From the NCBI RefSeq assembly GCF_030867095.1, contig NC_081824.1, positions 345,706,203-345,770,202 on the forward strand: 64,000 bases of DNA, in the 5' to 3' direction. Position 1 is the stretch's first letter. Each line of letters starts with the position of its first letter. Below the pieces are notes generated by a model. The model searched no databases. It was not told the DNA's origin and was given only the letters and a program-made list of their open reading frames with translations. Origin of the DNA: Alligator mississippiensis (taxonomy: Eukaryota > Chordata > Crocodylia > Alligatoridae). Position numbers and translations under genes: made by a program. Shown in pieces: positions 1 through 13,600 of this stretch.

Positions 1-125
1 TTTTAAAAGATAGAATATTGCTTGCCTTCCCACCAGCCCAGACACTACAGCTTTGGTCTTGACAAGAATGCTCTGCTTTCATCACTGTGCAACTAAGGTG
101 CTTCCCAGTAAATTCCAGAAGAAGA

Positions 126-330
126 ATTTAAGCCAGTGGTTTTCAACCCTTTTCATTTGCAGACCCCATTTGGACATTTTGAATGGAGGTGTCTGACCAC
201 CCTTTAAATTGTAAGTGTGGGTAGTCACATACTTGTGATTGATCATAGTCATCTTTTGTAGGCCCCATAGGCATAGTTTACAGACCCCCGGGGGTCTGTA
301 GAGCACAAGTTGATAACCACTGACTTAAGC
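126..330. mobile_element. Non-autonomous hAT element with 8-bp target duplication
   Basis: The element spans 134-322. It begins CAGTGGTTTTCAACC and ends as an imperfect inverted copy (GTTGATAACCACTG). It is flanked by atttaagc (126-133) and acttaagc (323-330), an 8-bp duplication with one mismatch. Both the ends and the duplication length are typical of hAT transposons. No coding capacity. Confidence 0.85.
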
Positions 331-2584
331 CATGTGACTACTCCATTTTGGCTGTGCCATGCATGTACAGTGAGCTCTGAGAGCAGTGCCTGGTCAGCAG
401 AAGCTCCTACCAGAGCGCTGCATGAGCAGGGTGCTCTGAGCTCACCAGCTGACCAGGGCAGGGTCTGGTCACCCCTGCTTTTGCATGGCTCCAGAGTCCA
501 GGGGGCGAATGATGCTGCTGTTCTCCCTTTCCCTCTCCCCATTCCTGCTGAATTCAGCAGCTGGGGAAAGGAGGGGATGAGTGGAAGCTGCAACACCTCA
601 CTACGTGAAGGCAGGGATCTAGATGCACCCTGTGGTAAGAGCTTATGTGTATCAGAACCAAAAGGTGGGTTGTGTCTGTGTCACTACACCCCTTCTGGAT
701 CTGCCTCTGGTGTAAATGAAGTTTTATATAAGATTAAGATCGGGGCCAGTGCAGCCCTAGGCATTGTTTATAGCATGGCAACGTGCAATTTGATCGCTGT
801 TACAGAGGAGAACATTGTGTTGTTAATGCAAAGCATTTATGATAATAAGGCAAAGACTTGTTGAGAATTCTGTACTGGGACTGTGTCAGAAGAAACTGAA
901 TCCATTCTAACAATTTGTAGGGTGCAGGTTTTTCTGTAATGCTAGGGGGTTGTGTTATTGGAAAATGTACATATTGGTAGGGGATTGCTTCATGTTCATA
1001 ATGAGTTGAGTAGGTCAAAAACATATGTTTCTCTATGGGTTTATATCAGTGGCCCTCAGGGCACCATGTCTCAATTATGTGCCCAATATAATTTTTTTAT
1101 AGGCTTTGAAAATATAAAAGGCGCCTTTAACTTTAATTTAAAGACATCTCCTGCACTGATAAAAACAATGAGCCACATTTTGAGTTCTGTGTAAGTGCTG
1201 CAGAAGTAGGGTTTTAACATGTAAAGAAGCCATGCAGGGGTCTAAACTGCTCTTCTTGCTTGCTCTGGAGCAATAGCATGTGGCATCTCTGTCTACTCTA
1301 CTGCACAGAATATACTAATATAGAAACAGGAGCAAGGAAGTGGTGTAACCATTGGGTCTTTATTTATGCGGATAGTAGATGGGATTGCACAGTTGAAGAC
1401 ATCTACAGCCATCCTGGTGGTTTTTATTTTAGCAAAAGGGTCATTGTTTATGCAATTTGTTACTACTTCTTGACTCAGCATTTCTGTAAAGAAATTTTAA
1501 ACTTGGCTGTGACATTGTTAGACTCAATGTAGCCATTTTTTCACTTGTTGTTATATATTTTTTAATTCTGTTATTCAGTTCTTCTCTTTCATTTGGCCAG
1601 ATGGATCCTTAATCAAACAATAGGCCAAATCTTATGGTCCTTGAGTAAATATAAACCAGCATGCAATCCTGGCAAATCTGAGCTAGTCACAGACCAAGCA
1701 GCTAAATTGTTAGTGCAATACAAATACAGGTAAGATACCCATATAAAAATAGCATTGCTCGTGTAGAAACCTTATTCAGTTTAATAAAAAATTTAGAGAG
1801 AGGAATAAAAAACTTCTGTGTAAAAGTTCCATATTGACTACATGGTGTGCTGCTGAGGTTGCAACTTATTGTGAACATTATTGGTTCAGCTTTCAGAATT
1901 TGTGAACTATCTAGATTTTATAGCATGTGTGGGTGGCCTTCAAATTGTGTTGTAAGAGTAGACAATTTCATTCTATGAATCTTGTGTCTTTTAGAGTAGC
2001 TGGAATATTGGATGTTACTGAAATGTAATCCATACCATATACCATTCTTCATCCTGTATAAAACTGGAATGGGGACCTGATTAGGAAAGCATAAAAAGCA
2101 CAAATATAGATTTAACATTTTAATATTCAACTTTTATAAAAATACCATTAGTTTGGGACCTTGGGAAAAAAGATATATGTTTTCCATTTAATGTTGTCAG
2201 AAATTAATGAGTCATTATCATACAACCAGCACCAACATGTGACACGAGTAAAAGCCGACATAGTATCAGCTAACAACCAAAGAGGTATTTCATTTGTCAT
2301 CTTAATGCACATCTGTATTGGAAAAGTAAATAGTGACTCTATCATCAAAAGAGAAATGCGCATATTTACTGTATTTACTCAATTCCAAGATGAGGTGTCC
2401 CCCCTCCCCCCATTGGCATGGGGGAAAAAACCCCTCATAATCACGTAGTAAGATTTCTTTATAATTACATTGTCTATCATTAAACTGCTGCCAAAACCAG
2501 TATATGCTCAGCAGTTAGAACCAACTACTAAGTTGATTAAATACAGCCAACACTGAGCATGACTAAAACACATGGGCCCCATTG

Positions 2585-2997
2585 GGCAGACATGCTGATG
2601 GGAACCCTTTTTTATGACACTTAACAAAAAAAAATGGGTGGGTGTTCCCTCGACAGGGAACTGGCACCGGGTCCGGAGATGCTGCAATACCAGGGCCAAA
2701 GTTAGCCCTGACACCCTCCTCTTCATGCCAGAAATGCTTGGTCTTGGCCAAAAGGCCAAGATGCTGATAGGAACCTTTTCTGTGGCCCTTAAAAAAAGAA
2801 ACAGGCTGGTGTTTCCTCCACAGGAAACTGGCACTGGTCCTGGAGGTACTGAAATACCAGAATTGGGAGGGCCACAGCAGAGTCAGTCCTGACAACCTCT
2901 CCTTGGTGCCAAAAATGCTGCATTTGCTCTTAGTCAAAAAGGCTGAGATACTGATGGGAATTTACCATAAAAATAGGTTGGTGCAGTCCATCTGCTT
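2585..2997 (+). repeat. Diverged tandem repeat, about 170-190 bp units
   Basis: Three unit starts are visible near 2585, 2753 and 2939, each with a variant of GCTGATGGGAACC followed by a purine-rich tract, GGCTGGTGT, TCCACAGGAAACTGGCAC and a CCTGACA...CCTCTCC segment. The third unit is partial. Units differ by many substitutions, so the array is old. Confidence 0.75.
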
Positions 2998-3498
2998 AAG
3001 TTACATGGTATTTCCCATTAAGCACAGTCCCCGTCTCTGTCAACTTTTTCAAGTCATGGTGAGCCACATCATTGCATACCCAGAATCCCTCTATCAGCTC
3101 CTGTCTTAGCCTGGCACATAAGATTAGTGTTGGCCTCACCCTTCATGAGGTGAAGCTGTACTAGGTTGCCCTGCGCCCCATCTGCACTTAAATTTTTGGA
3201 GCATCCTAGGACTTGTGACAAGAACACATGAGTCATGAGTGGGGGCTGATTAGTACATGGATCCTCTGTTGGGGTATCTGGAATATACACACCTACTGTG
3301 CAGTGCTGAGTTGTGAGGTCACCATGGAGGGTGGGGCCATATTAATCATATATGCCAGGTTGAGAGAGGGCAGGACAGAAGGATTCTGTGTATGCAGTGT
3401 TGTGACTTGCCCAGCCCAGCAAACTGTGTGGTAGATCATGAGCCTTCTGGGTTTGGACTAATATCATGCATAGTCTAACTGGCAGAGGAGAAACCACA

Positions 3499-3523
3499 AT
3501 CTTAGCCTTTTGGCTAAGATAAA
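3499..3523 (+). other. Short hairpin resembling the U2 snRNA 5' stem
   Basis: CTTAGCC-TTTT-GGCTAAG forms a perfect 7-bp stem with a TTTT loop, and GCCTTTTGGCTAAGAT is identical to the start region of U2 snRNA. The rest of U2 does not follow, so this is at most a fragment and may be chance. Confidence 0.3.
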
Positions 3524-4429
3524 GCAAGACTGGGAGCATCTGAACCCCAAGGCCTCCAGGACTGGGGCTTGTAGGTAGGATGCCTACCTGGATTTGGGGG
3601 GAATATCTAAAACCCCACACCAATGGGTCTGGGAGGGAGGGTACGTGCCCAGTGGTAGAGCCATACAGACTTGATGATTGAGCTCTGTTCAGTCAGATTT
3701 TTAACCTTGACTATTGGGCCTTGCCTACTTTGAATCTAGAACTGATTTGGCCTTTGAAATGAAATCTGTATATGTTTATATTAGATTGCCAAAGTGCTGC
3801 TCAAAATTATGTTTATTAAATACCTGTCTTTAAAACTTGCAGCAGTTTAAAAAAAAAAAAAGGTAACATACATCAGTTCTGGATGAACTAAGTCTATGGC
3901 ACTATATGCAAATTGCTAGAGCCATGGTTAATTTCAAGGGTTTTTTGGTTTTTTGGTTTTTTTTCTCAGGGAGAACAGGGCCAGACAATAATGGGAGGAG
4001 GAAGAGACTGCCAGGGGAAAAAGTTGACGGGAAGTAGAGAGCAAATGGCTACCTGATCCTTCAGATTTATTTTTCCTGTTGTAGCAGCGGGTGGGGGACA
4101 AATTCAAGGCAAACCTCCAATTACTAGGTTCTATACCTGGAAAATTGTAACAAATATATACATTTTTCACATGGAATCTAATTAGTGTGATGTCATCTTA
4201 TAATCAGGGCAATCTTATGTTCAAATAGATATTGTAAGTTTGTTGTAGAATGTCTGGAAGTCTATGGATAACAAACATTAGAGAGAGAAATACTAAATAT
4301 TTAGTAGATTTCAAAACTGAATTCAGAGCAGGGACAAAAAATAAAGTTCCACATTAAAATGTAGGCAGACTGCTGTTGAGAGAACTGCTGAAGGATTCTG
4401 AGATGTAATGCACTTTCTTTTTTCCGTAG

Positions 4430-4680
4430 GTGCTGTACAATCTGTTCAAGTCTTTCTGCCAGATGCGCACAATTGAGACCATTGATGTATTTGCTGGAAT
4501 CGCTAAATTCTTTGTAGTGGGGATTGGTGGAGTGCTGATTGGAATCCTCCTGGGATTTGTAGCAGCATTTACTACGCGTTTCACTCATAAAATCCGAGTT
4601 ATTGAGCCACTCTTTGTCTTCCTGTACAGTTACTTGTCATACATAACGGCTGAAATGTTTCACCTCTCTGGCATCATGGC
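4430..4680 (+). CDS. SLC9A2: SLC9A2 coding exon (first in window)
   Basis: Acceptor tttccgtag ends at 4429 and donor gtaagt starts at 4681. The frame opens with [12 protein letters not shown] and ends [12 protein letters not shown] plus two bases (phase 2). It encodes helices and loops of the transport domain, with [16 protein letters not shown] and [14 protein letters not shown] as hydrophobic segments. It follows the missing exon that should end in DAVTV. Confidence 0.95.
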
Positions 4681-7600
4681 GTAAGTACCCCCACAGGATG
4701 CTTTACTAATAAGAAAAACAGCAAATGAGAATGCAAAACTAGTTTTCAATGGGGATCAGATATTGCAAACTTTTTCTTACACTGAGTAATGTTCCATCAC
4801 TTGAGTAGTGCACTGATTGTGTCCACTTAAAGGCATGATGGGATCTGATCCACAGTCCCAACAATTGCTCTGCCTGCCATGCCATGCATGCTTGGCAGGA
4901 TGCACGGTTTTAAGATTGGGGTTAGATCCCAGTTACACCTTACTTGTCGGTGCAGAGGGAGCTGGGATAATGAATGCAGGTTCCCCCTGCACTCACAATT
5001 TAAAAACTGTGTGCCTGACAACCAGCTGATTGTCAGCTGGGATTGCACTGAGATCTGGAACTGACCCAAATGCAGTCACTTTCCCCAGCTGACAGTCAGC
5101 CAACTGTTAAAACCCTAGCTGAGCTGCACACAGTTTTTACAGGTCTTGGGGCACAGGGACCCCTGAAGAAACCAAATCCCAGGATTCCCATGCACCAGTA
5201 TGATTAAAAACCAGGTGTGCCACCTAGCTGGGCTGAACATATGGTTCTTACAGGTCCTGATCCCAGGCTCCTGAAGTGCTGGCATAAGTAAAAGCTGTGA
5301 ATGCAGCCTATCGGGACTGTACACCTGGTACTTTTAGGTCCCTATGCACAGGGACCCCAGGATCTGGGAGCGTCTCCCTGATCCCATGTCCCATCGCCTG
5401 GGATCTTTAAAAACTGCGTATACTGTTTTCTGACATTCTCAGTGCATGGGGATCTTGGGATTGAAGAGAGCTCCTTGATACTTGGGTCTCTGGGTGCTGG
5501 AGATGTCATAAAACCATGAATATAGTTCAGCTGCACACATGGTTTTCAGATGTCTGGGGTGTAGAGAGCCCAAGATCGTAGAGACACCCCCTGATGTCAG
5601 GCACACTGCATCTCCTTGCCATGACCCTCTGTCTGCCTGTGGGAGATGGGTCTTGGGTCCAAGAACTGGTTCTGCCCCCAGCCCAATGGGGTAGGGGACA
5701 TCTATGTCATGGACCTTGGGGCTGCCTCAGGCTGGCTCCTGACACTCAGCTGAGTGTTGGGATCTGTTGTGGGCCAGCCCAGAGCCATCAAATTGTTATA
5801 TATGCTGCAGAATCTAGCCCTAAAGAAAACATCTCAGTTTGACTTTTGGTGAATAGGTCTGTGTATATCTGTTTTGGGATATGTGTTTGTACTGTGTATA
5901 CATACTCTATGTGGTATATATACATAATTTAGTTGCATGTAAAATAATATCTTTCCTGTTACTTTTCATAACAGTATGATTGTATTCAACTGAAATCCTT
6001 CAGTTAGAAAAACAAAATCTGTTTTATGCATTATCTTAGTTTTAGAAAAGACAGCTATGGCATGCCAGTATATTTAGATGGCTTATTTTGATTCTAAACG
6101 ATTATATATGGCAACCTCAACCTTCCTTAATATCTTTGCATTGTTCTAGTGGCAAATATGATGCAGTTAGGATTTAGAAGTATTAACTTAGATTCCAGAA
6201 GTTGCTTGTTGATCTCTCTCTCTCACACTTGCTGAAACCTCTTTTAATAACTTAGAATACTTTTATCACCTGATTGAAGACAAAACTGCTTACTTTGTAT
6301 TGCTGGCATGTCAATTTAATTTCCTCCAGATCACAGACATAATATAATTGGAAAAACACTCCTAATTATTTATGTTAAGGTTACCAAACCTGTTCTCTCC
6401 AGTCCCTTGGGCTACCAGAAGGCCACTAGAAGTTAGGGGGCATAGTGTGGGTTGTGGCAAACACCACCACCCCTATGATCAGCTAGAGACTTTAGGGTCC
6501 CCAGGAACCAGTAGACATGGCAGTTGGCAGCTGGAGAGAGAGTGAGGGCTGATACCATGCCAATTGCCCTCTGCCTGCTTCACCTGCCCCACTATTGTAG
6601 TACTGCCCCAGCTATAGGCTTTTATCACATGCCCTGTGCTGGAGCCAGAACTGCTACCACAGCATGGCAGGGGCTGGAGCTATCTCCATATATTCTGGTT
6701 CGGAGCTGGTGCTGCTACTCCCTCATGGTTCAGGAGAGGAGCCCTGTGATCCAGATTTGGACCTCCCTACAGGATGAGTTTGATACCTCTGACTTAAGTT
6801 ATATGAGAACAGAAGCATACTACAAAAGAAGTAGTGAAGGTATTTTAATAGAAATAAGGAGTTAAGGGTTACACAGGCTTCTTTCTGTGGCATGAACCTA
6901 AATAAAGTAACACATGAATCCAGTTTGACCCAGCTCTGCAATGTCCCATCCTTTCCCTTTGCTGCTATTCATAGCATCTATCTGTTCTCCAGTTTCCTCC
7001 TGTCCTTAGTCAAATGTCACTGGTGACTTATGATTAATTATATACTTAAAGGGCTTCTAAACCAAAAAGTACTGGTTAAACTCTACAGGGAATAATATTT
7101 GTTTGTATAAAAATATTGAATTGGACACTTTTAATACAAACTACGTGATTTACTGTATTGAAAACAAAACTTTAAAGGCAGGTTTTGATGTTCATTCCTG
7201 ATCTATTTTGTCATCTCAAACAGAGTTCACTAAATGTTGGAGAGTTATGGATTCAGTCCCATTGCAGGTTTGGACCTATAGTCTGTGCTGAATTAGAGCA
7301 GTGCAGTGCAGTACTTGAAAGAAAGCATAAACCTGGGTCACCTTTTACCATAAAGAAAGCTGTATAACTTTGCATAAAGCTTAAACCTAGGTCACCTTTT
7401 GACCATGTCTGATTATTGTCCAGATAAACGTTACAAAGTGCCATATTTTTCTCATATCTTTATAAACATCGGTGTCAGAAGCACACTGGCCAAGTTTGCC
7501 GATGCCCCAAAGTTTAGTGTCATAGTGTCCACACTTGAGGATAGGCTAGTGATCCAGGCTGACTTGGATAACCTTAGTAAGTGGGCAGATATAAACCTGA

Positions 7601-10600
7601 TGTCCTTCAATACAGAAAAATGAAAGGTACTCCACCGTGGGGGGGGGGGGGGCGGAGGGGGGGGGAACCCCACAGCACGCTTATAGGCTTGGCAGTGCTA
7701 CACTTGTTAGTACCACGGCTGAAAGAGACTTGGGGGTTATGACTGACCACAAGATGAACACGAGCCACCAATGTGATGTTGCAGCTGGCAAAGCAAACAA
7801 AACTTTGGCTTGCATCTATAGATGCTTCTCAAGTAAATCTCGGGATGTCATCCTCCCACTATACTCGGCCTTGGTGAGGTTGCAGATGGAATAGTGCATC
7901 CAATTCTGGGCTCCACAATTCAAGAAAGATGTAGAGAAGCTTGAGAGAGTCCAGCGGAGAGCCACATGCATTATCAGAGGGCAAGAGAACAGGCCTTATG
8001 ATGAGAGGCTGAGAGCCATGGGACTCTTCAGCCTGGAAAAGTGCGGGCTCAGGGGTTACCTGGTGGCTGCCTATAAGTACGTAAGGGGTGCGCATCAGGA
8101 TCTGGGGGAAAGTCTGTTCACCAGAGTGCCCCAAGAGATAATAAGGGCCAACAGTCATAAACTCCTCTATGACCATTTTAGGCTGGACATACGGAAAAAC
8201 TTCTTTATGGTCTGAGCCCCCAAGGCCTAGAATGGACTCCCTCCAGAGGTGCTAGCACCTACTCTGGACTCTTTCAAGAAACATTTGAAAGCTTATCTTG
8301 CTGGGATCCTTTGACCCTAGCTGACTTCTTGCCCTGGAGGCAGAGGGCTGGACTTGATGATCTTTAAGGTCCCTTCTAGTCTTAATGTCTATGAAATCTA
8401 TGAAACATATGAAATGTACCTTTCTCCCAAAAATCACCTGCCAAAATTAGGGCATGTATTTAGCAGGGGAAGCTTATTTCCTGACCAGGATAGAAGCACC
8501 CTGCTTTGATTCCTGCTCCACAAGTGCAGCAGCTGTTGCATTGCTATTCAGGCAACTGAGGAAGTTAGTTGACTTAATAGCTCATTGTTCTTCACTCCAG
8601 AGGTGTTTATGATCACCCCCCCCATTTGATGGTCTGGATGTTCCACTAATTAAGTTAACCTTTTTTAAGGGAATTTTGCTGTCTCCTACCTGCTCTCTGT
8701 CTCTTTTCTAGCATTTCATAGAGTTGGAGTCTCACTTTAAAATTGTAGAGCCACCAGTCTTCAGCAATGGCTTGGGTTTCAGTTTTAGTTAATCAGGAAA
8801 GGTGAGCCAGTCTAAGACTAGGCTCCATCCTTGCTCTATGCAGCCATAACTCTGCCATTCAAAAACAAGGTGTGTATTATATTCTGGAGCATATTGTATG
8901 TGAGAAAATATGATATTAAACAGTTTTAAAAGGTGTTATTTGGAAAAGTGAGAACTGACTAGAAAATGAGGAGTTTGTAATGTCGTTGGTGTAAAAATCT
9001 TGGATTCTTGCAGCCTGAGAAAAGGTGAGCAACCTGTCTGAACAATAAATGAGACTTGCATAGGCTGCAAGCAAATTACTGTATTAGTGGAAGTAAAAGG
9101 ATTTATGCAATTGCTGACAATGACATTTTCTCTCCAACAGAATTCAGGGATTACTTTCAAGAAAATTATTTCTTTTTTATTTTCTGAAACATGGGTTTCC
9201 ATATATCCTAGGCAGTTCTCAGTTCTGAATTTCTGAAACTTGGCTCATTTACCTGGATGGAAGAAAAGTTAGAAATTTAAAAGTCATGATTCCAATAGAT
9301 TACAGGAAAAGAAAATGTAGTATTATCAAACAATCAAGATATATTTACCATTTCCCTTTTACTTGTGTGCAACTCGTGAATGCTGCGATGCTGGGGCAGA
9401 TGGAGAGTCCCACAGCAGCTCTCTAGCATGCTCGGCAGCAAACCTGGAAGTGGACTGGAATTACTTCTGATCCACTTCTGAGTCTGCTGGGGAGTGCAGT
9501 GGGCCTGTCCCCTTCCTCCCCCCCTCCCTCCCCCATGCCCCTATGGCTCAGCGATCAGTTGCAGGGGGATCCTGGGTGCCCCCCCAGACCCAGGAGGCAC
9601 CAGTCACCAAGCTGGGTGGTATGGGGAGCCCCCCAGTACATTCCCCAGTGGGCCTGGATGTGCTTCTGGTCCACTTTCTGGTCTGCTGCCGAGTCTCTGG
9701 GGAGCTCTCCGTATTTCTGTGGAACGCTGCATCTGCCCCAGCACTGCAGCATTCAGAGCCTCTGCTATCTAGAGGTATGTAGAAAAAACATTTAAAGCTG
9801 TATCTATGTCTGAATCGCTGAATCTGTCTGAATCTCTCCAAATTGATTCGTAGGGTTCTGAATCGATTCGGAGAGATTAAAGGGTCCTCTGATTCAATTT
9901 GGATTCGGAGATTCAGCTACTTAATTGGGCCAAATCTCTGCTGAATCGAATCAGGGACTGAAGCTTTGCACAGCCCTAGTATCTATGGGTATAGACACAA
10001 ATACATTTGGAGCCATTACAGAAGGGGAATATTTCAAAAGGGCAGCAGCTGTTACATTCTAATTGTTACATTTGGATGAGCCAGGAGTGATACACATGTA
10101 GCAAAACTGCTCCTGTTTGAGCACTGGATAAAGTGTTGACTGGAGATGCAGACCTCTGGGGTGTTGGTAGCTACTTTCACTTGATGTTTCATTGTTTAGA
10201 TTACCCAACAAGTTCCAGGGTTTCCTCAACCTGAGGGGATTCAAACCCACCAGGCTATAAAATCAGTGGGTTGGGGGTACCCTCTACTCTTTCTCTTGAA
10301 GCTGAGAAAGTGTGCGTCAAAGAATGTACAAAACAGGGCCAGAAAGACAGCAAATAGGGAACCTGAATCTGTAAGCTGGGGATAAAGACATTAATTTAGC
10401 AGAAAGGTGTTCCTGTTTCTTGTCTTAGCACCCAGGGTTGTTTGTGTGTCTTATCAAATGATCACATGGATCACCCCTCCTACTGAAGCTGTATCAATAT
10501 GGAGAAAGGAATGCAAGAATCACCCACTTGACTCTTCTATAGTTTGGTGGTTAGGGTAGTCTTGAGAGGTGAAAGATGTGGTTTTGAGTCCCTCCAGACC

Positions 10601-13600
10601 AAGCTTAGCCTGTCAGCCAGGGCTCCCACTTACGAACAAGTTCACCTACTAGATTTATTTTTTCTATAATGGTGGATGTGGAGCTACCACTCCCATTTTG
10701 AGTGAAAGTGACTTTGGATATTATGCTTTGTGCTGGATGTAGTAGTGATGGTGCGAGTTGGATGTGCTCAGGGCACACCTAATTGATCTATCCATTCTGG
10801 GAGTATAGTTAGAGTTTAGGCTTGGCTTCTAAATCACAGCCCGAGTTCAGATGGAGATGAGTTTTGCACATGCTTGAAAGTCTACATTTAGGTGTTTAGG
10901 GCTTTTTTTCAGCCAAAATGTAAGTGCTCATTGAACTTAAACACCTAATGGTTTTGTAGCCCCTGGAGCAGGGTTATTCTGAGTCAGTTTTTTGTGACCT
11001 AGGGAAAATTTAGGTGCCTAAGTCCCATTTAGGCACCTGATTTACCAATTTAGAGCTGACCCTGTACCCTCTTCCTCTAATACAACATACTCATGGGGAT
11101 GAGTGACTCTTAAAACAGCTATTTATCCTCCCTGGGGAGGCAACTCATAAATAGTAGGACTAGTCATACCCTAAGCTGCCCTAATGAGAATGTCCCCTTC
11201 TGAAGGACAGGAAATGGATTTTGCTGTAATTAGATCTGGACTTAAATCAGAATCATGAGTGTGAAAAATGGAGGGATCTGAACTTTTTAGCTTGGCTGTA
11301 TTTTTAATTCTAAAGTTGCACTTTGTATTGTGAAATGTGTGTTGCTTTTTGGTTTTTTTTTGGAATTGCAAATGAATGAGCTGAAAGAAATGAACATTGA
11401 AACTACTGTAAATTTAGTAGGTCAAAGAAACTTGAGAACTCAGTCCAGTGGTCTAGTTTATTCCAGTCACAACAGAAACTTCACTGTTTTTGCAGGAGGA
11501 CTTTTATTACTCAATCATGTGCTAGATGCAGTGCTATTGTAATCAGCTATTTATTCTTTGCCTGGTTTAAATATGGCAAAAGTCAACAACCTGAGATGAA
11601 AGAATGAGAGAAGTACAGATAAGTACAGTTTCACAGTAGGTGGAAAAAAACCTGTAAAACAAAATTGGGAAAAATAGGCGTACTCTCTCATTTGCAGGTT
11701 ATATTGCCTTGTATACAACTCATTTAGGAAGACAAAGATCATTTTAATATTTGTAGTACTGCATATTTCAAGAGGTGGAGAGGAGGAAAATGTGTTATTT
11801 CCTCTCTCTTCACTATATTTTGTTTCTGTCCGTTTCCAGGGAGCTACAACAAGCTCTCCTTCCCAGAGACCCTGCAATTATAGGGTTGAGAACAGTATCT
11901 AATTTCCAGTGTTTTTCCAAATCCATTTAACTCACCTGAGAAGACATTCAGGTGGTACTGGGCATAATTTTCAGCTGTTTAGAACAGATGAGGGCTGAGT
12001 ATGACCTAATCCTACTTTTCACTTTTTGTGGGCTTGCTAGTTAACAGGACAGTCCTAGGAGATGCTGAATCAATCAAATGACTGCACAAATGCATCTGTT
12101 TTTGTTATTGTTTGTTTTTTTTAACAACAAAATCATAGGAAAGAGATTACTTACTCGGCCAAGAGGCCAGTATCTTATTCTGAGACCGTGCTTTTGTTGT
12201 TAGCACCCTAGCTCCTTGCATTTCTAAGCCCTCTGTACCACCCCCAGTGTATCCTTCTTGCAACTCTACTCCTTTTCCAGTGTAGCTTATCAAGCTGCAT
12301 TCTGCTTAGGACTGTTTGACCAGCGAAGGACCAGTGGGATACATTGTGCTTCAGCCTGCCACCTCCAGCTTCCATCATGCCTATGTGTGTAGGGGAGGGA
12401 GCAGGGGCAAAGAGCAGGTCTGTTCCCTCGTGGTAAGATTCATTAGCTAGAGGACTTCAAGCCTCTGGCTGTACAAAGGAGCCCTAGTGGGATCCAGATT
12501 CTTAAAAAACATCTGACTGCTGGTCTTTCTCATCCAGAGAAGACAGTGTTTTCCAGGATCTGAAGAAAATTATAGCATGGACCATAGATCTTAAAAGCAT
12601 TATCTCAAGTTCCTTTTAGATGCACTGCATATAAGTTGGTTGCAGTATCCTGTTATGATGTGGGTACCAAGCAACTAAAAGCAAGGTTGGCCAACATACA
12701 GAAAGCTGAATGGACAGGACCATCTGAAATCTGGGCTTGGAACTCAGGACTCCTTCCTCTCGGGGGAGTGTCCTTGTCACACAGCCACCGTCTGGCTTCC
12801 TCTTGCTTTCTCGCTTTCTGGCACCATGACTTGCGCATTCTTGGCAGCCCTTAGAGCTGGAATCAGAATTCAGGTATGCAGAAGGGCAGGTGTAATGTTT
12901 TGCTTTGTACTTTTTTCAGCTGTTTTCTTGGAAAGTGCAGAATATAAGTTTTCAGTGACCTCTGCAAAATGGTACCAGTACTTTTTCAGAAAGCCCACCC
13001 CTCTGAAAAAAACTATGAATACATGTATATTAAAATTTAAAATGCAGTAGTGATCAGAACAATTATGCTGTTTATTTAAGCTGAGAATGGTAGTAAAGTG
13101 GGAATGCTTATTAGCTGACCATTTTAGTGCTGTTCTTCTGAGATGAATGGATTTGGAATACATACAATAAAGGATAATGTTTACCTTGCAGGATAACAGC
13201 TTGTGCCATGACCATGAATAAATATGTGGAGGAGAATGTTTCCCAGAAGTCCTTTACAACCATAAAGTATTTCATGAAGATGCTGAGCAGTGTCAGTGAG
13301 ACTCTGATCTTTATATTCATGGGAGTGTCTACTGTTGGAAAAAACCATGAATGGAACTGGGCCTTTGTCTGCTTTACTCTTCTCTTCTGTTTGATCTGGC
13401 GTGCACTGGGTGAGAGAGTCTGAGATTTGTACTTGAGAAAGTAAAACACAAATCTTTTGGGGAACGGGCACTTTAAAAAAGAAATAGTGAATATCTGTTT
13501 GAAGACTAAATGGTGAATCTCTCTTGTCTTTATATTGGAGACTATAATAACATCTTACTCTACAATTGGCATGTGACTTCAGATCAAAGCTTTAGGGATT

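Larger units (their letters stand above)
1..4429 (+). other. SLC9A2: SLC9A2 intron (left part truncated by window)
   Basis: Contains a small hAT element (134-322), a diverged tandem repeat (2585-2997) and a short U2-like hairpin near 3501. The rest of 331-2584 and 3000-4429 has no recognisable exon or repeat; open frames there are short and lack family resemblance. Confidence 0.7.
4681..13191 (+). other. SLC9A2: SLC9A2 intron, 8.5 kb
   Basis: Holds the repetitive block at 4800-5830, a CR1 3' end at 7475-8415, a GC-rich repeat at about 9380-9979 and tRNA-like SINE remnants near 10540 and 12740. I see nothing recognisable in 5840-7470, 8420-9370, 10600-12700 or 12850-13190, apart from a motif like TTAGGTGCCTAA near 11010 that recurs in other introns. 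Confidence 0.7.

Noticed and set aside
310-864. 184-codon frame on +
   Set aside because: Intronic, no recognisable domain, starts inside the hAT element end; likely chance.
2585-2997. CRISPR-like array
   Set aside because: Units are long, diverged and few, in a vertebrate intron; no short identical repeats with unique spacers.
9494-9841. Overlapping frames of 65-98 codons on both strands
   Set aside because: C-rich repeat interior; frames in all phases indicate composition and not coding.
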